From the NCBI GenBank assembly GCA_947484295.1, contig CANKOW010000007.1, positions 1-37,011 of the forward strand: a stretch of DNA of 37,011 bases, written 5' to 3'. A program made the translations under genes and the position numbers. This DNA is from Alcaligenaceae bacterium (GTDB taxonomy: Bacteria; Pseudomonadota; Gammaproteobacteria; Burkholderiales; Burkholderiaceae_B). A model generated the notes under the pieces. That model was not told the origin of the DNA. It did not search any database and was given only the letters and a program-made list of their open reading frames with translations. This document shows positions 1 through 8,099 of the stretch, piece after piece (position 1 is the stretch's first letter; every line of letters starts with the position of its first letter).

Positions 1-1
1 C

Positions 2-454
2 ACCACCGACAAACAGCACATTGATATTTTGTCAGCACGTTTTGTGTTGCAACCTGATCGTTTTGATGTAGTCGTGGCGTCGAATTTGTTTGGTGACATT
101 TTGTCGGATCTGGGCCCAGCGTGTACCGGCACGATTGGCTTAGCACCATCCGCAAACTTGAATCCCGATCGTAAGTTTCCGTCACTGTTTGAACCCGTGC
201 ATGGCTCAGCACCCGACATCTACGGTAAAAAAATAGCCAACCCTGTTGCGATGATCTGGTCGGGCGCCTTGATGCTTGAGTATCTTGGCCTTGGTTTGCC
301 ACAAGCTGATCAAAAGCCTTATCTCGATGCGCACAATGCAATCGTGAAAGCCATCGAAGAAATCTTGGTGACTGGCCCGCATACGCCTGACTTAGGTGGC
401 AAAGCGCACACGCATGACATGGGTGAAGCGATTAGCAAGATTTTGGCGAAGTAA
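2..454 (+). CDS. Tartrate/D-malate dehydrogenase-like protein (isocitrate/isopropylmalate dehydrogenase family), 3' part
   Basis: This is the C-terminal 150 residues of an NAD-dependent beta-decarboxylating dehydrogenase. The reading frame is open to the left edge, so the gene starts outside the window. Family hallmarks are the FDVVVASNLFGDILSDLG block, which carries the metal-binding aspartates of the active site, followed by GLAPSANLNP and the NAD-site motif FEPVHGSAPDI. The ASNLFGDILSD and GLAPSANLNP wording fits the tartrate dehydrogenase/decarboxylase (TtuC/DmlA) branch better than LeuB, which is a judgement from memory. Such enzymes oxidise tartrate or D-malate in the cytosol. The next gene encodes a Bug-type organic-acid receptor, which fits a carboxylate catabolism cluster. 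A TTG at position 29 could be miscalled as a start, but homology continues upstream of it. Confidence 0.85.
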   Translation, partial: TTDKQHIDILSARFVLQPDRFDVVVASNLFGDILSDLGPACTGTIGLAPSANLNPDRKFPSLFEPVHGSAPDIYGKKIANPVAMIWSGALMLEYLGLGLPQADQKPYLDAHNAIVKAIEEILVTGPHTPDLGGKAHTHDMGEAISKILAK

Positions 455-460
455 TTACGA

Positions 461-487
461 GGTTGCCGTTTCAAAGTCACGGCAACC
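461..487. other. 9-bp stem-loop after the dehydrogenase gene
   Basis: Positions 461-469 (GGTTGCCGT) pair perfectly with 479-487 (ACGGCAACC) across a 9-nt loop, six bases after the stop codon. No T-run follows, so it is not a classical intrinsic terminator. It could be a 3'-end stabilising hairpin or part of a factor-dependent terminator. Confidence 0.45.
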
Positions 488-609
488 ACAAAGAACGAAT
501 TGACTGCGCGTTGCTCGCGTAGTTGATTCGAGCAAGAAACGGCTGCGTGCGCTTTGCGCAGGTGTACAAACAAGAACTAACTGTGCGTGCCACGCACAAT
601 GTTTAATCA

Positions 610-645
610 AGCCTCGCACACATAAGCGAGGCTGCTATTTTTACA
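610..645 (+). terminator. Probable intrinsic terminator upstream of the first Bug receptor gene
   Basis: AGCCTCGC at 610-617 pairs with GCGAGGCT at 626-633 (8 bp, 8-nt loop) and is followed by GCTATTTTTA. It lies between the dehydrogenase stop and the ATG at 657, so it may end the upstream transcript. Its closeness to the next ATG (about 12 nt from the T-run) also allows a role as a leader hairpin of the receptor gene. Confidence 0.5.
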
Positions 646-656
646 AAGAGACAACA

Positions 657-1655
657 ATGACACAAGCATCGCGCCTGAACACCCGCCGTCAATTGGTATT
701 AGGTAGCCTAGGTGCTGCGGTGAGTGCCGCGCTACCCAATGCCTTTGCACAAGGCACTGCCTTCCCTAATCGCGCGATTACGTTTATTTGCCCCTGGCCT
801 GCTGGTGGCACGGGCGACACAACAATGCGCGCGTTGGCGCAAGTTGCCTCGCGCGAATTGGGTCAAGCTGTTGTGGTTGAGAATAGAGTGGGCGCGGCAG
901 GCATGATTGGTGCAAAAGCCTTGGCCTCTGCTAAGCCAGATGGCTACACGATCGGGCAACTCGCCATTTCTGTGACGCGTTTTGCGCAGTTAGGAATGGT
1001 TCAAGTCGATCCGCTCAAAGACTACAGTTTTTTAGCGATGGCCTCGGCGCAAACTTTCGGAATTGTGGTTCAACCCAATTCTCCGTTTAAAAACCTGCTT
1101 GAGATGGTGGCCTTCGCGAAAGCGCATCCAGACAAACTTACGTACTCGACCTCAGGCATTGGCGGACAAACCCATATAGGGATGGAGGAGTTTGCCTTGG
1201 CGGCAAGGATCAAGCTGACGCATGTGCCCTACAAAGGTGGCGCGCCCGCGCTGCAAGGTTTGTTAGGGGGTCAGGTTGATATGTTGGCGGATTCAAGTTC
1301 TTGGTCGGCACTGGTAGAGGCAAAAAAACTTGTGTTGCTAGCGACGTGGGGGGCAGAGCGCTTGCCTCGCTTCAAAGAGGTACCCACACTGAAAGAGCTG
1401 GGCTTTGGCGTAGTGAATGACGCACCGAATGGTGTTGTTGCTCCGGCAGGCCTTGAGCCAGCTATTGAGAAAAAACTGGCGGCCGCAATTGCTGTCGCCG
1501 TCAAGAGTCCAGAATTTAAGGCCGTTTGTGACAAAATCGATGCGCCTGTGATCTTTTTAGACCCCACACAGTATCGGCAATACGTCATCGAAAATTATAA
1601 AAAAGAAACCATCTTGATTGAAAAACTGCAGCTTAAAAAGCTGCTGGCGAGTTAA
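657..1655 (+). CDS. Bug-family TTT periplasmic substrate-binding protein
   Basis: This 332-aa extracytoplasmic receptor belongs to the tripartite tricarboxylate transporter (Bug/TctC) family, whose members bind small carboxylates or related solutes in the periplasm. The N-terminus carries a twin-arginine-like motif (R10-R11), a hydrophobic stretch and a likely cleavage site after AFA (residues 29-31), so it may be a Tat substrate. The mature start FPNRAITFICPWPAGGTGD and the later PDGYT, HVPYKGGAPALQGLLGGQVD and EVPTLKELGF blocks are typical of the family. The ATG at 657 follows an AAAGAG-type ribosome site. The UxaA-like gene starts 4 nt after its stop codon, so both are probably co-transcribed. 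No TctA/TctB membrane genes are nearby, as is common for orphan Bug receptors. Confidence 0.92.
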   Translation: MTQASRLNTRRQLVLGSLGAAVSAALPNAFAQGTAFPNRAITFICPWPAGGTGDTTMRALAQVASRELGQAVVVENRVGAAGMIGAKALASAKPDGYTIGQLAISVTRFAQLGMVQVDPLKDYSFLAMASAQTFGIVVQPNSPFKNLLEMVAFAKAHPDKLTYSTSGIGGQTHIGMEEFALAARIKLTHVPYKGGAPALQGLLGGQVDMLADSSSWSALVEAKKLVLLATWGAERLPRFKEVPTLKELGFGVVNDAPNGVVAPAGLEPAIEKKLAAAIAVAVKSPEFKAVCDKIDAPVIFLDPTQYRQYVIENYKKETILIEKLQLKKLLAS

Positions 1656-1659
1656 GACT

Positions 1660-3186
1660 GTGGGTGCTGCGCTGATTCGTCTTCATCCTAAAGATAACGT
1701 TCTGATTGCGCGAGAGCCTTTAACGCTTGGCGCAACGGTGAACGCCGACGGCCTAAGCATCAAGGTGCGAGCGCAAGTGCCGGCTGGCCATAAAATTGCT
1801 GCTCGCAAAATCAGCGCAAACGAAATCGTGTTGAAGTACGACACACCAATTGGTGTCGCGACGCGTGACATCGAACCTGGCGAGCACGTGCATAGCCACA
1901 ATATCGCCTTGGCTGACTTTCAACACCAGCATGATTTTGGCCGTGACGTGGTGCCAGTGCAGTATGTGCCGATTGAGCAACGCGCAAGATTTATGGGTAT
2001 TGTGCGCGCGGATGGTCGTGTGGCTACGCGTAACTTTATCGGGATTATGTCGTCGGTCAATTGCTCGTCGACGGCCATCCGGCGCATTGCTGATTGGTTT
2101 ACGCCCGAGCGCTTAGCCGAATATCCGAATGTGGATGGTGTTGTCGCGTTTGCCCAAACGACGGGTTGTGGGATGTCAACGCCGAGCTTGCACTTTGATG
2201 TGTTGCGACGCACCTTGGCGGGCTATGCGACCCATCCAAATTTGGCAGGCGTGTTGATTGTTGGACTGGGCTGCGAGCGTAATCAGGTTGCTGAGCTAGT
2301 CGCTTCGCAAGGGCTTAAAAAATCTGACACGCTTCATACTTTAGTGATGCAAGAAGAAGGCGGTACACGCGCGACAATCGAAGCAGGTGTGGCTGCTATT
2401 CTGGCGATATTGCCACGTGCCAACGCGATCAAACGCGAGCCCGTCAGCGCAAGCCATATTAAGATTGGTCTTGAGTGCGGTGGCTCGGATGGTTTTTCGG
2501 GGATCACCGCCAACCCGGCACTGGGTGCTGCGATGGATATTTTGGTGCGCCATGGTGGCACCGCGATCTTGTCAGAGACGCCCGAGATTCATGGCGTTGA
2601 ACATATGCTGACGCGCCGTGCCATCAGCGCCGAAGTTGGCCAAAAATTATTAGACCGTATTGCCTGGTGGGAAGAATACACACGTGGACAAAACGGTCAG
2701 TTCAATGGCGTGGTGGCACCTGGTAATCAAGCGGGTGGTTTAGCCAACATCTTTGAAAAATCGTTAGGCTCGGCCATGAAGGGCGGCAGCACACCCTTGC
2801 AACAAGTGTATGAGTACGCTGAACAGATCACTGAGCCAGGCTTTGTGTTTATGGATTCGCCCGGCTACGACCCGTGCGCCGTGACGGGTCAAATCGCAAG
2901 TGGCGCAAATATTATTTGCTTTACGACGGGCAGGGGATCGATGTTTGGTTCTAAGCCTTCGCCCACGATCAAACTTGCCACCAACACGCCGATGTTTACC
3001 CGTCTCGAAGAAGACATGGACATCAATTGCGGAAAAATTTTAGATGGCTTGGTTGACGTTCAACAAATGGGCCTAGAAATTTTTGAACATATCTTACGAA
3101 CAGCTTCAGGCGAGAAATCTAAAAGTGAGTTGCTCAATTTAGGCGATAACGAATTTGTGCCGTGGCACTTAGGAATCGTTAGTTGA
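1660..3186 (+). CDS. UxaA/GarD family sugar-acid dehydratase (altronate dehydratase-like), SAF and C-terminal domains fused
   Basis: This 508-aa protein combines an N-terminal SAF domain (about residues 1-90, with REPLTLGATV and AARKISANEIV) with the large D-galactarate dehydratase/altronate hydrolase domain. Family marks in the latter are GYVRADGRVATRN-like GIVRADGRVATRNF, TTGCGM, GLGCERNQ, GLECGGSDGFSGITANPALG and the C-terminal TTGRGSMFGSKPSPTIKLATN. Family members remove water from sugar acids such as altronate or galactarate to give 2-keto-3-deoxy acids, using iron. I place the start at GTG 1660, 4 nt after the receptor stop and preceded by GGCGAG. An in-frame TTG at 1618 would overlap the receptor gene and adds non-homologous residues. 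A 2-keto-3-deoxy product would suit the HpcH/HpaI aldolase at 4051. The exact substrate is unknown. Confidence 0.9.
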   Translation: MGAALIRLHPKDNVLIAREPLTLGATVNADGLSIKVRAQVPAGHKIAARKISANEIVLKYDTPIGVATRDIEPGEHVHSHNIALADFQHQHDFGRDVVPVQYVPIEQRARFMGIVRADGRVATRNFIGIMSSVNCSSTAIRRIADWFTPERLAEYPNVDGVVAFAQTTGCGMSTPSLHFDVLRRTLAGYATHPNLAGVLIVGLGCERNQVAELVASQGLKKSDTLHTLVMQEEGGTRATIEAGVAAILAILPRANAIKREPVSASHIKIGLECGGSDGFSGITANPALGAAMDILVRHGGTAILSETPEIHGVEHMLTRRAISAEVGQKLLDRIAWWEEYTRGQNGQFNGVVAPGNQAGGLANIFEKSLGSAMKGGSTPLQQVYEYAEQITEPGFVFMDSPGYDPCAVTGQIASGANIICFTTGRGSMFGSKPSPTIKLATNTPMFTRLEEDMDINCGKILDGLVDVQQMGLEIFEHILRTASGEKSKSELLNLGDNEFVPWHLGIVS

Positions 3187-3333
3187 GCTAATAATTGTTG
3201 AGGTTCATCACCAACAACGCAGGTAGGTAAAAAAGCCGATGCGCAATCCTTGAAATGCCTTAGCCCAGAAGTCGTTTCTGCTGTGAGGATTAGAGAAATC
3301 TTACTGTCATCGTTCCGTGTTCTAATGCGCGAC

Positions 3334-3975
3334 ATGATTACAGTCGTTATAGCTTCTTATAGATACGGACACCTTGCAGCACACTGCATTGAGTCGCTAC
3401 TCTCACAAACCAAGCCCCCTACAAAAATTTTATTTGTAGATGATGGCGGGTTAGATTGCACGCATTTACCCAGTTTGTACCCAAGCATTGAATACACACT
3501 CAGACCAAAAAACCTGGGAGTAGTTGTTAATTTTCAAGATATGTTGTCGAAGATCAACACAGAATATGTGTTGTTCATTGGCGCCGATAACTGGTTGCGT
3601 TCAGACACGATCGAATTGTTATCCAATGCAAGCGCCGATATTGTCACCTACGACATTGTTGTGACGGGCGAACTAAAAGACGAAATCTTAACGCGCGTGC
3701 CTGGCCAAACCCTACCTTATCAGGGCGACTTGTATTGGGATCGCCAAGAACAGCATCACGGCTCAATGATGTACCGCACCGCCTTTGGTCAAAAAATTGG
3801 TTATCAAAAGAAAGATGAAGATGGCGTGCATCCTCAAGAGGACTGGAACCTCTGGGATAAAATGCTTGAGCAAGGTGCCACGGTTGCTAGCGTCAAAGAG
3901 GGTCTTTTGTTCTACAGAAGACACCGTGAAAACTTTTTGAAATATTCTCAGCAACCCGAAAGCGCAGCTGTGTAA
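3334..3975 (+). CDS. Family 2 glycosyltransferase (GT-A fold), orphan
   Basis: The protein begins MITVVIASYRYGHLAAHCIE and continues with ILFVDDGG, the classic GT2 nucleotide-sugar binding start. ADNWL around residue 70 takes the place of the metal-binding DxD, and a late EDWNLWDKM block resembles the ED base motif of GT2 enzymes. It is about 213 aa with no membrane segment visible, so it is a compact cytosolic transferase that probably adds a sugar to a surface glycan. In-frame starts at TTG 3250 and ATG 3325 exist. I chose ATG 3334 because homology begins there, although no good ribosome site is visible. It sits alone between catabolic genes, with no other glycan genes in view, and appears more AT-rich than its neighbours, which hints at a later insertion. 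Confidence 0.8.
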   Translation: MITVVIASYRYGHLAAHCIESLLSQTKPPTKILFVDDGGLDCTHLPSLYPSIEYTLRPKNLGVVVNFQDMLSKINTEYVLFIGADNWLRSDTIELLSNASADIVTYDIVVTGELKDEILTRVPGQTLPYQGDLYWDRQEQHHGSMMYRTAFGQKIGYQKKDEDGVHPQEDWNLWDKMLEQGATVASVKEGLLFYRRHRENFLKYSQQPESAAV

Positions 3976-4050
3976 AGAACTGCAATTAAGTGGATAGAAT
4001 GAGATTAGAATAATCCAACAATTAAAAAGACAAATACTTGGAGCCGCACC

Positions 4051-4815
4051 ATGCCTGACTACACCAACCGTTTCAAGCAATCACTAAAAGCCGGCAAGGC
4101 GAATATTGGTTTGTGGATTTCGATCCCAGATGCGTTTACTACTGAGATTTGTGCAACAGCAGAATTTGACTGGATGTTGCTTGACGGCGAACACACGCCA
4201 ACGGATCCCTTGACCATCATGTCGCAATTGCAAGCCTGTGCGGCCTACAACACACAAGCAGTTGCTCGCCCACCGATTGGCGAAACGCACTTGATTAAGC
4301 AGTTGCTGGATTTAGGCGTGCAAAGTTTGCTGATCCCGATGGTTGATACAGCAGAGCAAGCCGCTGAGTTGGTCAAAGCGGTGCGCTATCCACCCCATGG
4401 TGTACGTGGCGTGGGCTACGGCTCGGCGCGCGTGTCGCGTTGGGATTCGCGTAAAGATTACGTGAAGGGCGCCAATGACGAAATCTGTTTGCTGGTGCAA
4501 GTTGAAACGCAAACAGGCTTGAATAATCTTGAAGCTATCTGTGCTGTTGAAGGCGTAGATGGCGTATTTTTAGGCCCGTCAGATTTGTCTGCCGCGCTGG
4601 GTCATTTGGGTAACCCTGGTCATCCTGATGTGGTCAGCACCATCGAAAAATCGATCGCTGTGATTTTGAAGCATAAAAAAGCAGCAGGGATTTTGACGCC
4701 TGACCGCGCGCTGGCCAAACGTTATCTTGAGCTTGGCTGCACGTTTGTGGCTGTGGGTGCCGATGCCCGCGTGTTGGCGCTCGGTGTGCGTGAACTACGT
4801 TCGGCGTTTAAATAA
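4051..4815 (+). CDS. HpcH/HpaI family class II aldolase
   Basis: This 254-aa protein is a metal-dependent pyruvate-type aldolase that cleaves 2-keto-3-deoxy or 2,4-dihydroxy acids into pyruvate and an aldehyde. Motifs in order are GLWISIPDAFTTEI, DWMLLDGEHTP (with the catalytic-region Asp/Glu-His), VARPPIG, LLIPMVDTAEQA, VRYPPHGVRGVG, the metal-site VQVETQTGL and GVDGVFLGPSDLS. Length is normal for the family (about 250-265 aa). The ATG at 4051 follows GGAG. It could act on the keto-acid made by the UxaA-like dehydratase upstream, as RhmA/GarL-type aldolases do, but a role in 4-hydroxyphenylacetate or related aromatic breakdown cannot be excluded. Two hairpins lie downstream before the convergent reductase gene. 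Confidence 0.9.
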   Translation: MPDYTNRFKQSLKAGKANIGLWISIPDAFTTEICATAEFDWMLLDGEHTPTDPLTIMSQLQACAAYNTQAVARPPIGETHLIKQLLDLGVQSLLIPMVDTAEQAAELVKAVRYPPHGVRGVGYGSARVSRWDSRKDYVKGANDEICLLVQVETQTGLNNLEAICAVEGVDGVFLGPSDLSAALGHLGNPGHPDVVSTIEKSIAVILKHKKAAGILTPDRALAKRYLELGCTFVAVGADARVLALGVRELRSAFK

Positions 4816-4836
4816 ACCACGCGGTCGTTTCGGTTT

Positions 4837-4877
4837 GATCTGACGAAAAGCACCGCAAGTTAGCAGATCGTCAGATC
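4837..4877 (+). other. 10-bp stem-loop downstream of the aldolase gene
   Basis: GATCTGACGA at 4837-4846 pairs perfectly with TCGTCAGATC at 4868-4877 across a 21-nt loop. No T-run follows. It may protect the aldolase mRNA 3' end or help termination. Confidence 0.4.
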
Positions 4878-4907
4878 GAGTCACTACAGAAATACTTCAA
4901 GCCACAT

Positions 4908-4949
4908 AACCTGATTGCCAGAACAGCTTTTCTTGCTGTTGATCAGGTT
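4908..4949. terminator. Terminator-like hairpin between convergent aldolase and reductase genes
   Basis: A two-part stem is visible. The outer arms AACCTGAT (4908-4915) and ATCAGGTT (4942-4949) pair, as do inner arms AACAGC (4922-4927) and GCTGTT (4935-4940), around a TTTTCTT loop. It overlaps the last codons of the minus-strand reductase (stop at 4943-4945). Its place between convergent genes suggests termination in either direction, but neither side has a strong T-run. Confidence 0.45.
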
Positions 4950-5935
4950 CGTGCTGCGGCTTCATCCATCAACTGTTGATTCAAGCCGCGCAGCAAGACC
5001 AGCATCAGTTCGCAACGCGGAACGCTGATGTTGTGCTGGCGTGCAAACTCAACGACTTGACCCAAAATAGCATCGTGCTCGAGCGAGCGCCCAGCCATCA
5101 CGTCTTGCAGCATCGATGCCATATTTGAGCCGGGGCGTTTTTTAGGGGCGACCAGCTCTTCAAGGTCAACCTTGCCGCGCAAATCAGTGCCGCAGGCTAA
5201 CGCGACTTCTAATACTTCAAGCATGACCTTGCAGCGTTCTGCCCGCACTTCGGGGCTGGCTGTCATTTTGGCGGTTGGCAAACGCGTTAAAGCTGCTACA
5301 GGGTTCAAGCCACAATTGATCAGCAGTTTGTGCCAAATGTCATATCTAAGATCTGCTGCCGCTACGCCATTGATGTTGGCAGCCTGAAACGCCTGAACCA
5401 AACGGTCAACGCGAGAAGAGGGTGCGCTATCGGGTTCACCAAACACCCAGCGATCGCCCATAGCGGTTTTAATGACACCCGGCTCAAGCACTTCATTAGG
5501 CGAATAAATGACGCAACCCAGCGACCGATCTTTCAGCCGTGACCAAAGCTCACCACCTGGGTCAACGCATTCAAGGTGTTCTTGGGCATTGCTGGTACCT
5601 TTATTCCACCACCAAGGGATCCCGTTGACGGCAAACACTGCCACGCCATCTTTGGCCAACAGGCGTTCAATAGCAGCCGCTGCACCAGGCAAGGCCTGTG
5701 CCTTTAAGGTCACTAGCACCACATCTTGGGGCGGCAACGAGGCAGGGTCGTCGGTAGCTGCCGTAGGGCGCCCAGTGTAGATTTCCTCACCCCGAAACAC
5801 CTTCAAGCCATTTTGCTGAATCGCCCGCAAGTGCGCGCCGCGCGCCACCAGCGACACTTCGTCATGGTCTGTGGTAATTAATCGCGCCGCCAAATGACCA
5901 CCCACAGCACCCGCACCGTAAATACATATCTTCAT
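4943..5935 (-). CDS. Ketopantoate reductase-like (ApbA/PanE family) oxidoreductase
   Basis: This 330-aa protein starts MKICIYGAGAVGGHLAARL, the NADPH-binding Rossmann motif GxGxxG of the PanE family. It has further family blocks at VLVTLKAQALPGAA and KLLINCGLNPVAALT (with the catalytic-region Lys and Asn) and a C-terminal ketopantoate-reductase domain with PGSNMASMLQDVMAGRSLEHDAI, in which the conserved Ser/Asn and Glu are present. The family reduces 2-ketopantoate for coenzyme A synthesis, but catabolic clusters often hold paralogues acting on other 2-keto acids. That is my preferred reading here because no other pantothenate genes are near. I chose ATG 5935 over the in-frame TTG 5947 because the Rossmann strand begins directly after it. 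Confidence 0.85.
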   Translation of the reverse strand: MKICIYGAGAVGGHLAARLITTDHDEVSLVARGAHLRAIQQNGLKVFRGEEIYTGRPTAATDDPASLPPQDVVLVTLKAQALPGAAAAIERLLAKDGVAVFAVNGIPWWWNKGTSNAQEHLECVDPGGELWSRLKDRSLGCVIYSPNEVLEPGVIKTAMGDRWVFGEPDSAPSSRVDRLVQAFQAANINGVAAADLRYDIWHKLLINCGLNPVAALTRLPTAKMTASPEVRAERCKVMLEVLEVALACGTDLRGKVDLEELVAPKKRPGSNMASMLQDVMAGRSLEHDAILGQVVEFARQHNISVPRCELMLVLLRGLNQQLMDEAAART

Positions 5936-6282
5936 GACTGAGCTCAAGTAACAAAAGTAACCAAGCCTCGCATTATCCGGTTGGCGGTGATTGACGCAAG
6001 TCGTTCAGCAACGAATATCGCAGTGAGAGAACAAGAGGCCGGCTGATCCAAGCAATTGATAAATACTCAGAAACATTACTTTACATAATATACATTATGC
6101 GTATTATACTAATAGATAAAAAGAGCATTTGTTCTTGCTTTAGCAGCACAAATGCTCTCTTGTAATCTCCAACATCCTCAAGCCTTCTATCGCAATCTGG
6201 CTGACTTCTACTGAATGCTTTGGCCCGACTGATTGAACCGAACTGAACGTCAGATCCGCTCTAAACGATTTTTAGCGATGAT
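5936..6282. other. Intergenic region with AT-rich palindromes and a minus-strand terminator
   Basis: No gene is supported in these 347 bases. The segment 6060-6120 is strongly AT-rich and holds the interrupted palindrome CATAAT-ATAC-ATTATG (6084-6099), with TATAAT readable on the minus strand at 6103-6108. It is a candidate operator or promoter for the reductase gene that starts at 5935, although no good -35 box is visible. The terminator for the upstream operon is listed separately. The rest holds nothing I recognise. Confidence 0.4.
6118..6157 (-). terminator. Intrinsic terminator of the minus-strand CoA/Bug operon
   Basis: On the minus strand GAGCATTTGT (complement of 6148-6157) pairs perfectly with ACAAATGCTC (complement of 6123-6132). 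The loop is 15 nt, and TTTTTATC follows at once. This is a textbook Rho-independent terminator 125 bases beyond the crotonase stop codon. Confidence 0.75.
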
Positions 6283-7083
6283 TTAGTTACCAGTGAACTT
6301 TGGCTTACGCTTTTCTGAAAATGCCAGAATCGCTTCTTTGTAATCTTGCGTTGTTTGCACGAGCGCCTGATTGGCTGCTGCCATATCCAACGAGGTGTGT
6401 AACGGCACGTGTTGTGAATCGCGAATCAGGCGTTTGCTGGCCCGTGACGATTGCACTGGATGCGACGCGATGCGTTGTGCGAGCTTTCTGGCCTCGTTCA
6501 TCAGTTCTGCATCATCTACAACTTTTGATACCAAACCAATCTTAGCTGCCTCATCGCCATCGATGAAATCACCGGTAAACGTCATTTCGTAGGCTTTAGA
6601 CAACCCCACGGCGCGCGGCAAAAACCACGCTCCGCCGTCACCGGAAAGCAAACCCACGCGCAAAAAGCTCTCGCCAAACTTGGCGCTACGTGCGGCAATG
6701 CGAATGTCGCACATGGTCGCTAAGTCAAGCCCAGCACCAATCGCTGCGCCGTTCACGGCCGCGATTGAGGGGGCTTCAAGGTTGTAGAGCGCCAAAGGAA
6801 TACGCTGAATGCCTTCGTGGTAATACCGACGGGTTTCGGTGGGTGTCATGGGCCGGTCTACGGTTGCGCGGTCTTTCATCTTTTTAACGTTACCGCCCGA
6901 CGAAAACCCCTCACCTGCGCCTGTCAAAATGACGCACCCAACCGATAGATCAGCGTTGATTGTGGCAACGTGGGCAACAATGGCGTCAATAATGGCCGGT
7001 GATAAGGCATTGCGCGTATCCGGTTCGTTGAGCGTCAGTGTGACAACGCCGCCGTCTTGCTCATAGGTCACTGCATCAGTCAT
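6283..7083 (-). CDS. Enoyl-CoA hydratase/isomerase family (crotonase) protein
   Basis: This 266-aa crotonase-fold protein is the last gene of the minus-strand operon, 9 nt after the Bug receptor stop. The oxyanion-hole segments are visible as SSGGNVKKMKD and NGAAIGAGLDLATMCDIRIA, followed by GESFLRVGLLSGDGGAWFLPRAVG. By alignment in my head with rat mitochondrial enoyl-CoA hydratase, the positions of the two catalytic glutamates (E144 and E164) are Asp (in GLDLA) and Phe (in ESFLRVG). It may therefore not be a standard hydratase. Isomerase, hydrolase, decarboxylase or other crotonase chemistry on the CoA ester made by the neighbouring transferase is possible. The start ATG 7083 is preceded by AGGATC-type sequence. 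Confidence 0.9.
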   Translation of the reverse strand: MTDAVTYEQDGGVVTLTLNEPDTRNALSPAIIDAIVAHVATINADLSVGCVILTGAGEGFSSGGNVKKMKDRATVDRPMTPTETRRYYHEGIQRIPLALYNLEAPSIAAVNGAAIGAGLDLATMCDIRIAARSAKFGESFLRVGLLSGDGGAWFLPRAVGLSKAYEMTFTGDFIDGDEAAKIGLVSKVVDDAELMNEARKLAQRIASHPVQSSRASKRLIRDSQHVPLHTSLDMAAANQALVQTTQDYKEAILAFSEKRKPKFTGN

Positions 7084-7092
7084 CTTAAGATC

Positions 7093-8061
7093 CTATTTTG
7101 AAAGTACTTCGTTTTTGACGGCACGTTGCCAGCGCTCTGTTTCGGTGGCGATATGGTTCTTGACATCGTCGGGGCTACCCATCTTGATTGCTGTTGCAAA
7201 ACTGGCTAACCGGTCTTGCATCGCCTGCGTCTTTAATGCCGTATTGACGTTCGTGTTGAGCTTGGTGACGATGTCTGCGGGTATCCCGGCGGGGCCTAAT
7301 AGAAAGAACGAAATATCAGGGGTCATAGTCGCAAAACCGGCTTCGATTGCGGTGGGTACGTCAGGCAATGCACCCAAGCGTTTTTCACCCGTCACGGCCA
7401 ACGCTGTGACTTTACCCCCCTTGACCAGGGGTAAGGCTGAGGCCGAGGTTGTGATCCAAAGCTGAATGCGCCCTGCCAATACATCGACTTGAGCATCTGA
7501 AGTGGCTTTGTAGGGCACCATGACCATATCGACACCCGCGCCAGACTTAAACAGCGAGCCTAAAAAGGCCGACATACTGCCGGCAGGGCCGTTGTAATTC
7601 ATTTCGCCTGGTTTGGCTTTGGCTAAAGCCGCCAACTCTTTGAGTGTTTTTGCCGGCACGCTAGGTGGAACCGCCAGCACGTAAGGCAAGCCCGCCACAA
7701 ACGCGATTGGTGTGAAGTCTTTAGACATGGTGGTTCGAATCGTGTTCGAGACCTGATAAATAATGCTGCTGGTACTGGTCAAGATCATCGTGTAGCCATC
7801 GGGCTTCGACTGAGCGGTGTAATCCATCGCAATGTTGCCGGTCGCGCCCGCCTTGTTCTCTACCACAAAGGTCACACCAAATTGCTCAGTTAGGCGTTGC
7901 CCGATTTCACGCGAAATCATATCGTTGCCGCTGCCTGGGCCATAAGGCACGATGATCGTGACTGGTTTGCTTGGATAGGTTTGCGCGGTGACGTTTACGC
8001 TGGCAAAGCAACTTGTTAAGAAAACAAACAGTACAAGCCATGCACGCAGAGTCGTTGTCAT
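7093..8061 (-). CDS. Bug-family TTT periplasmic substrate-binding protein
   Basis: This 322-aa receptor has a Sec signal peptide (hydrophobic residues 6-24, likely cleavage after VTA, residues 24-26). The mature protein begins YPSKPVTIIVPYGPGSGNDM, the ligand-binding start typical of Bug proteins. PDGYTM, MVPYKATSDAQVDVLAGRIQLW and LPDVPTAIEAGF follow. It should bind a small organic acid in the periplasm. It lies between another Bug gene and a crotonase gene, so it probably shares a substrate with the CoA pathway of this operon. It is only loosely similar to the neighbouring Bug protein, so the pair is not a recent duplication. Confidence 0.93.
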   Translation of the reverse strand: MTTTLRAWLVLFVFLTSCFASVNVTAQTYPSKPVTIIVPYGPGSGNDMISREIGQRLTEQFGVTFVVENKAGATGNIAMDYTAQSKPDGYTMILTSTSSIIYQVSNTIRTTMSKDFTPIAFVAGLPYVLAVPPSVPAKTLKELAALAKAKPGEMNYNGPAGSMSAFLGSLFKSGAGVDMVMVPYKATSDAQVDVLAGRIQLWITTSASALPLVKGGKVTALAVTGEKRLGALPDVPTAIEAGFATMTPDISFFLLGPAGIPADIVTKLNTNVNTALKTQAMQDRLASFATAIKMGSPDDVKNHIATETERWQRAVKNEVLSK

Positions 8062-8099
8062 ACAGTCTCCTGATCGTTATTTTTATAAATTATGGTTAA

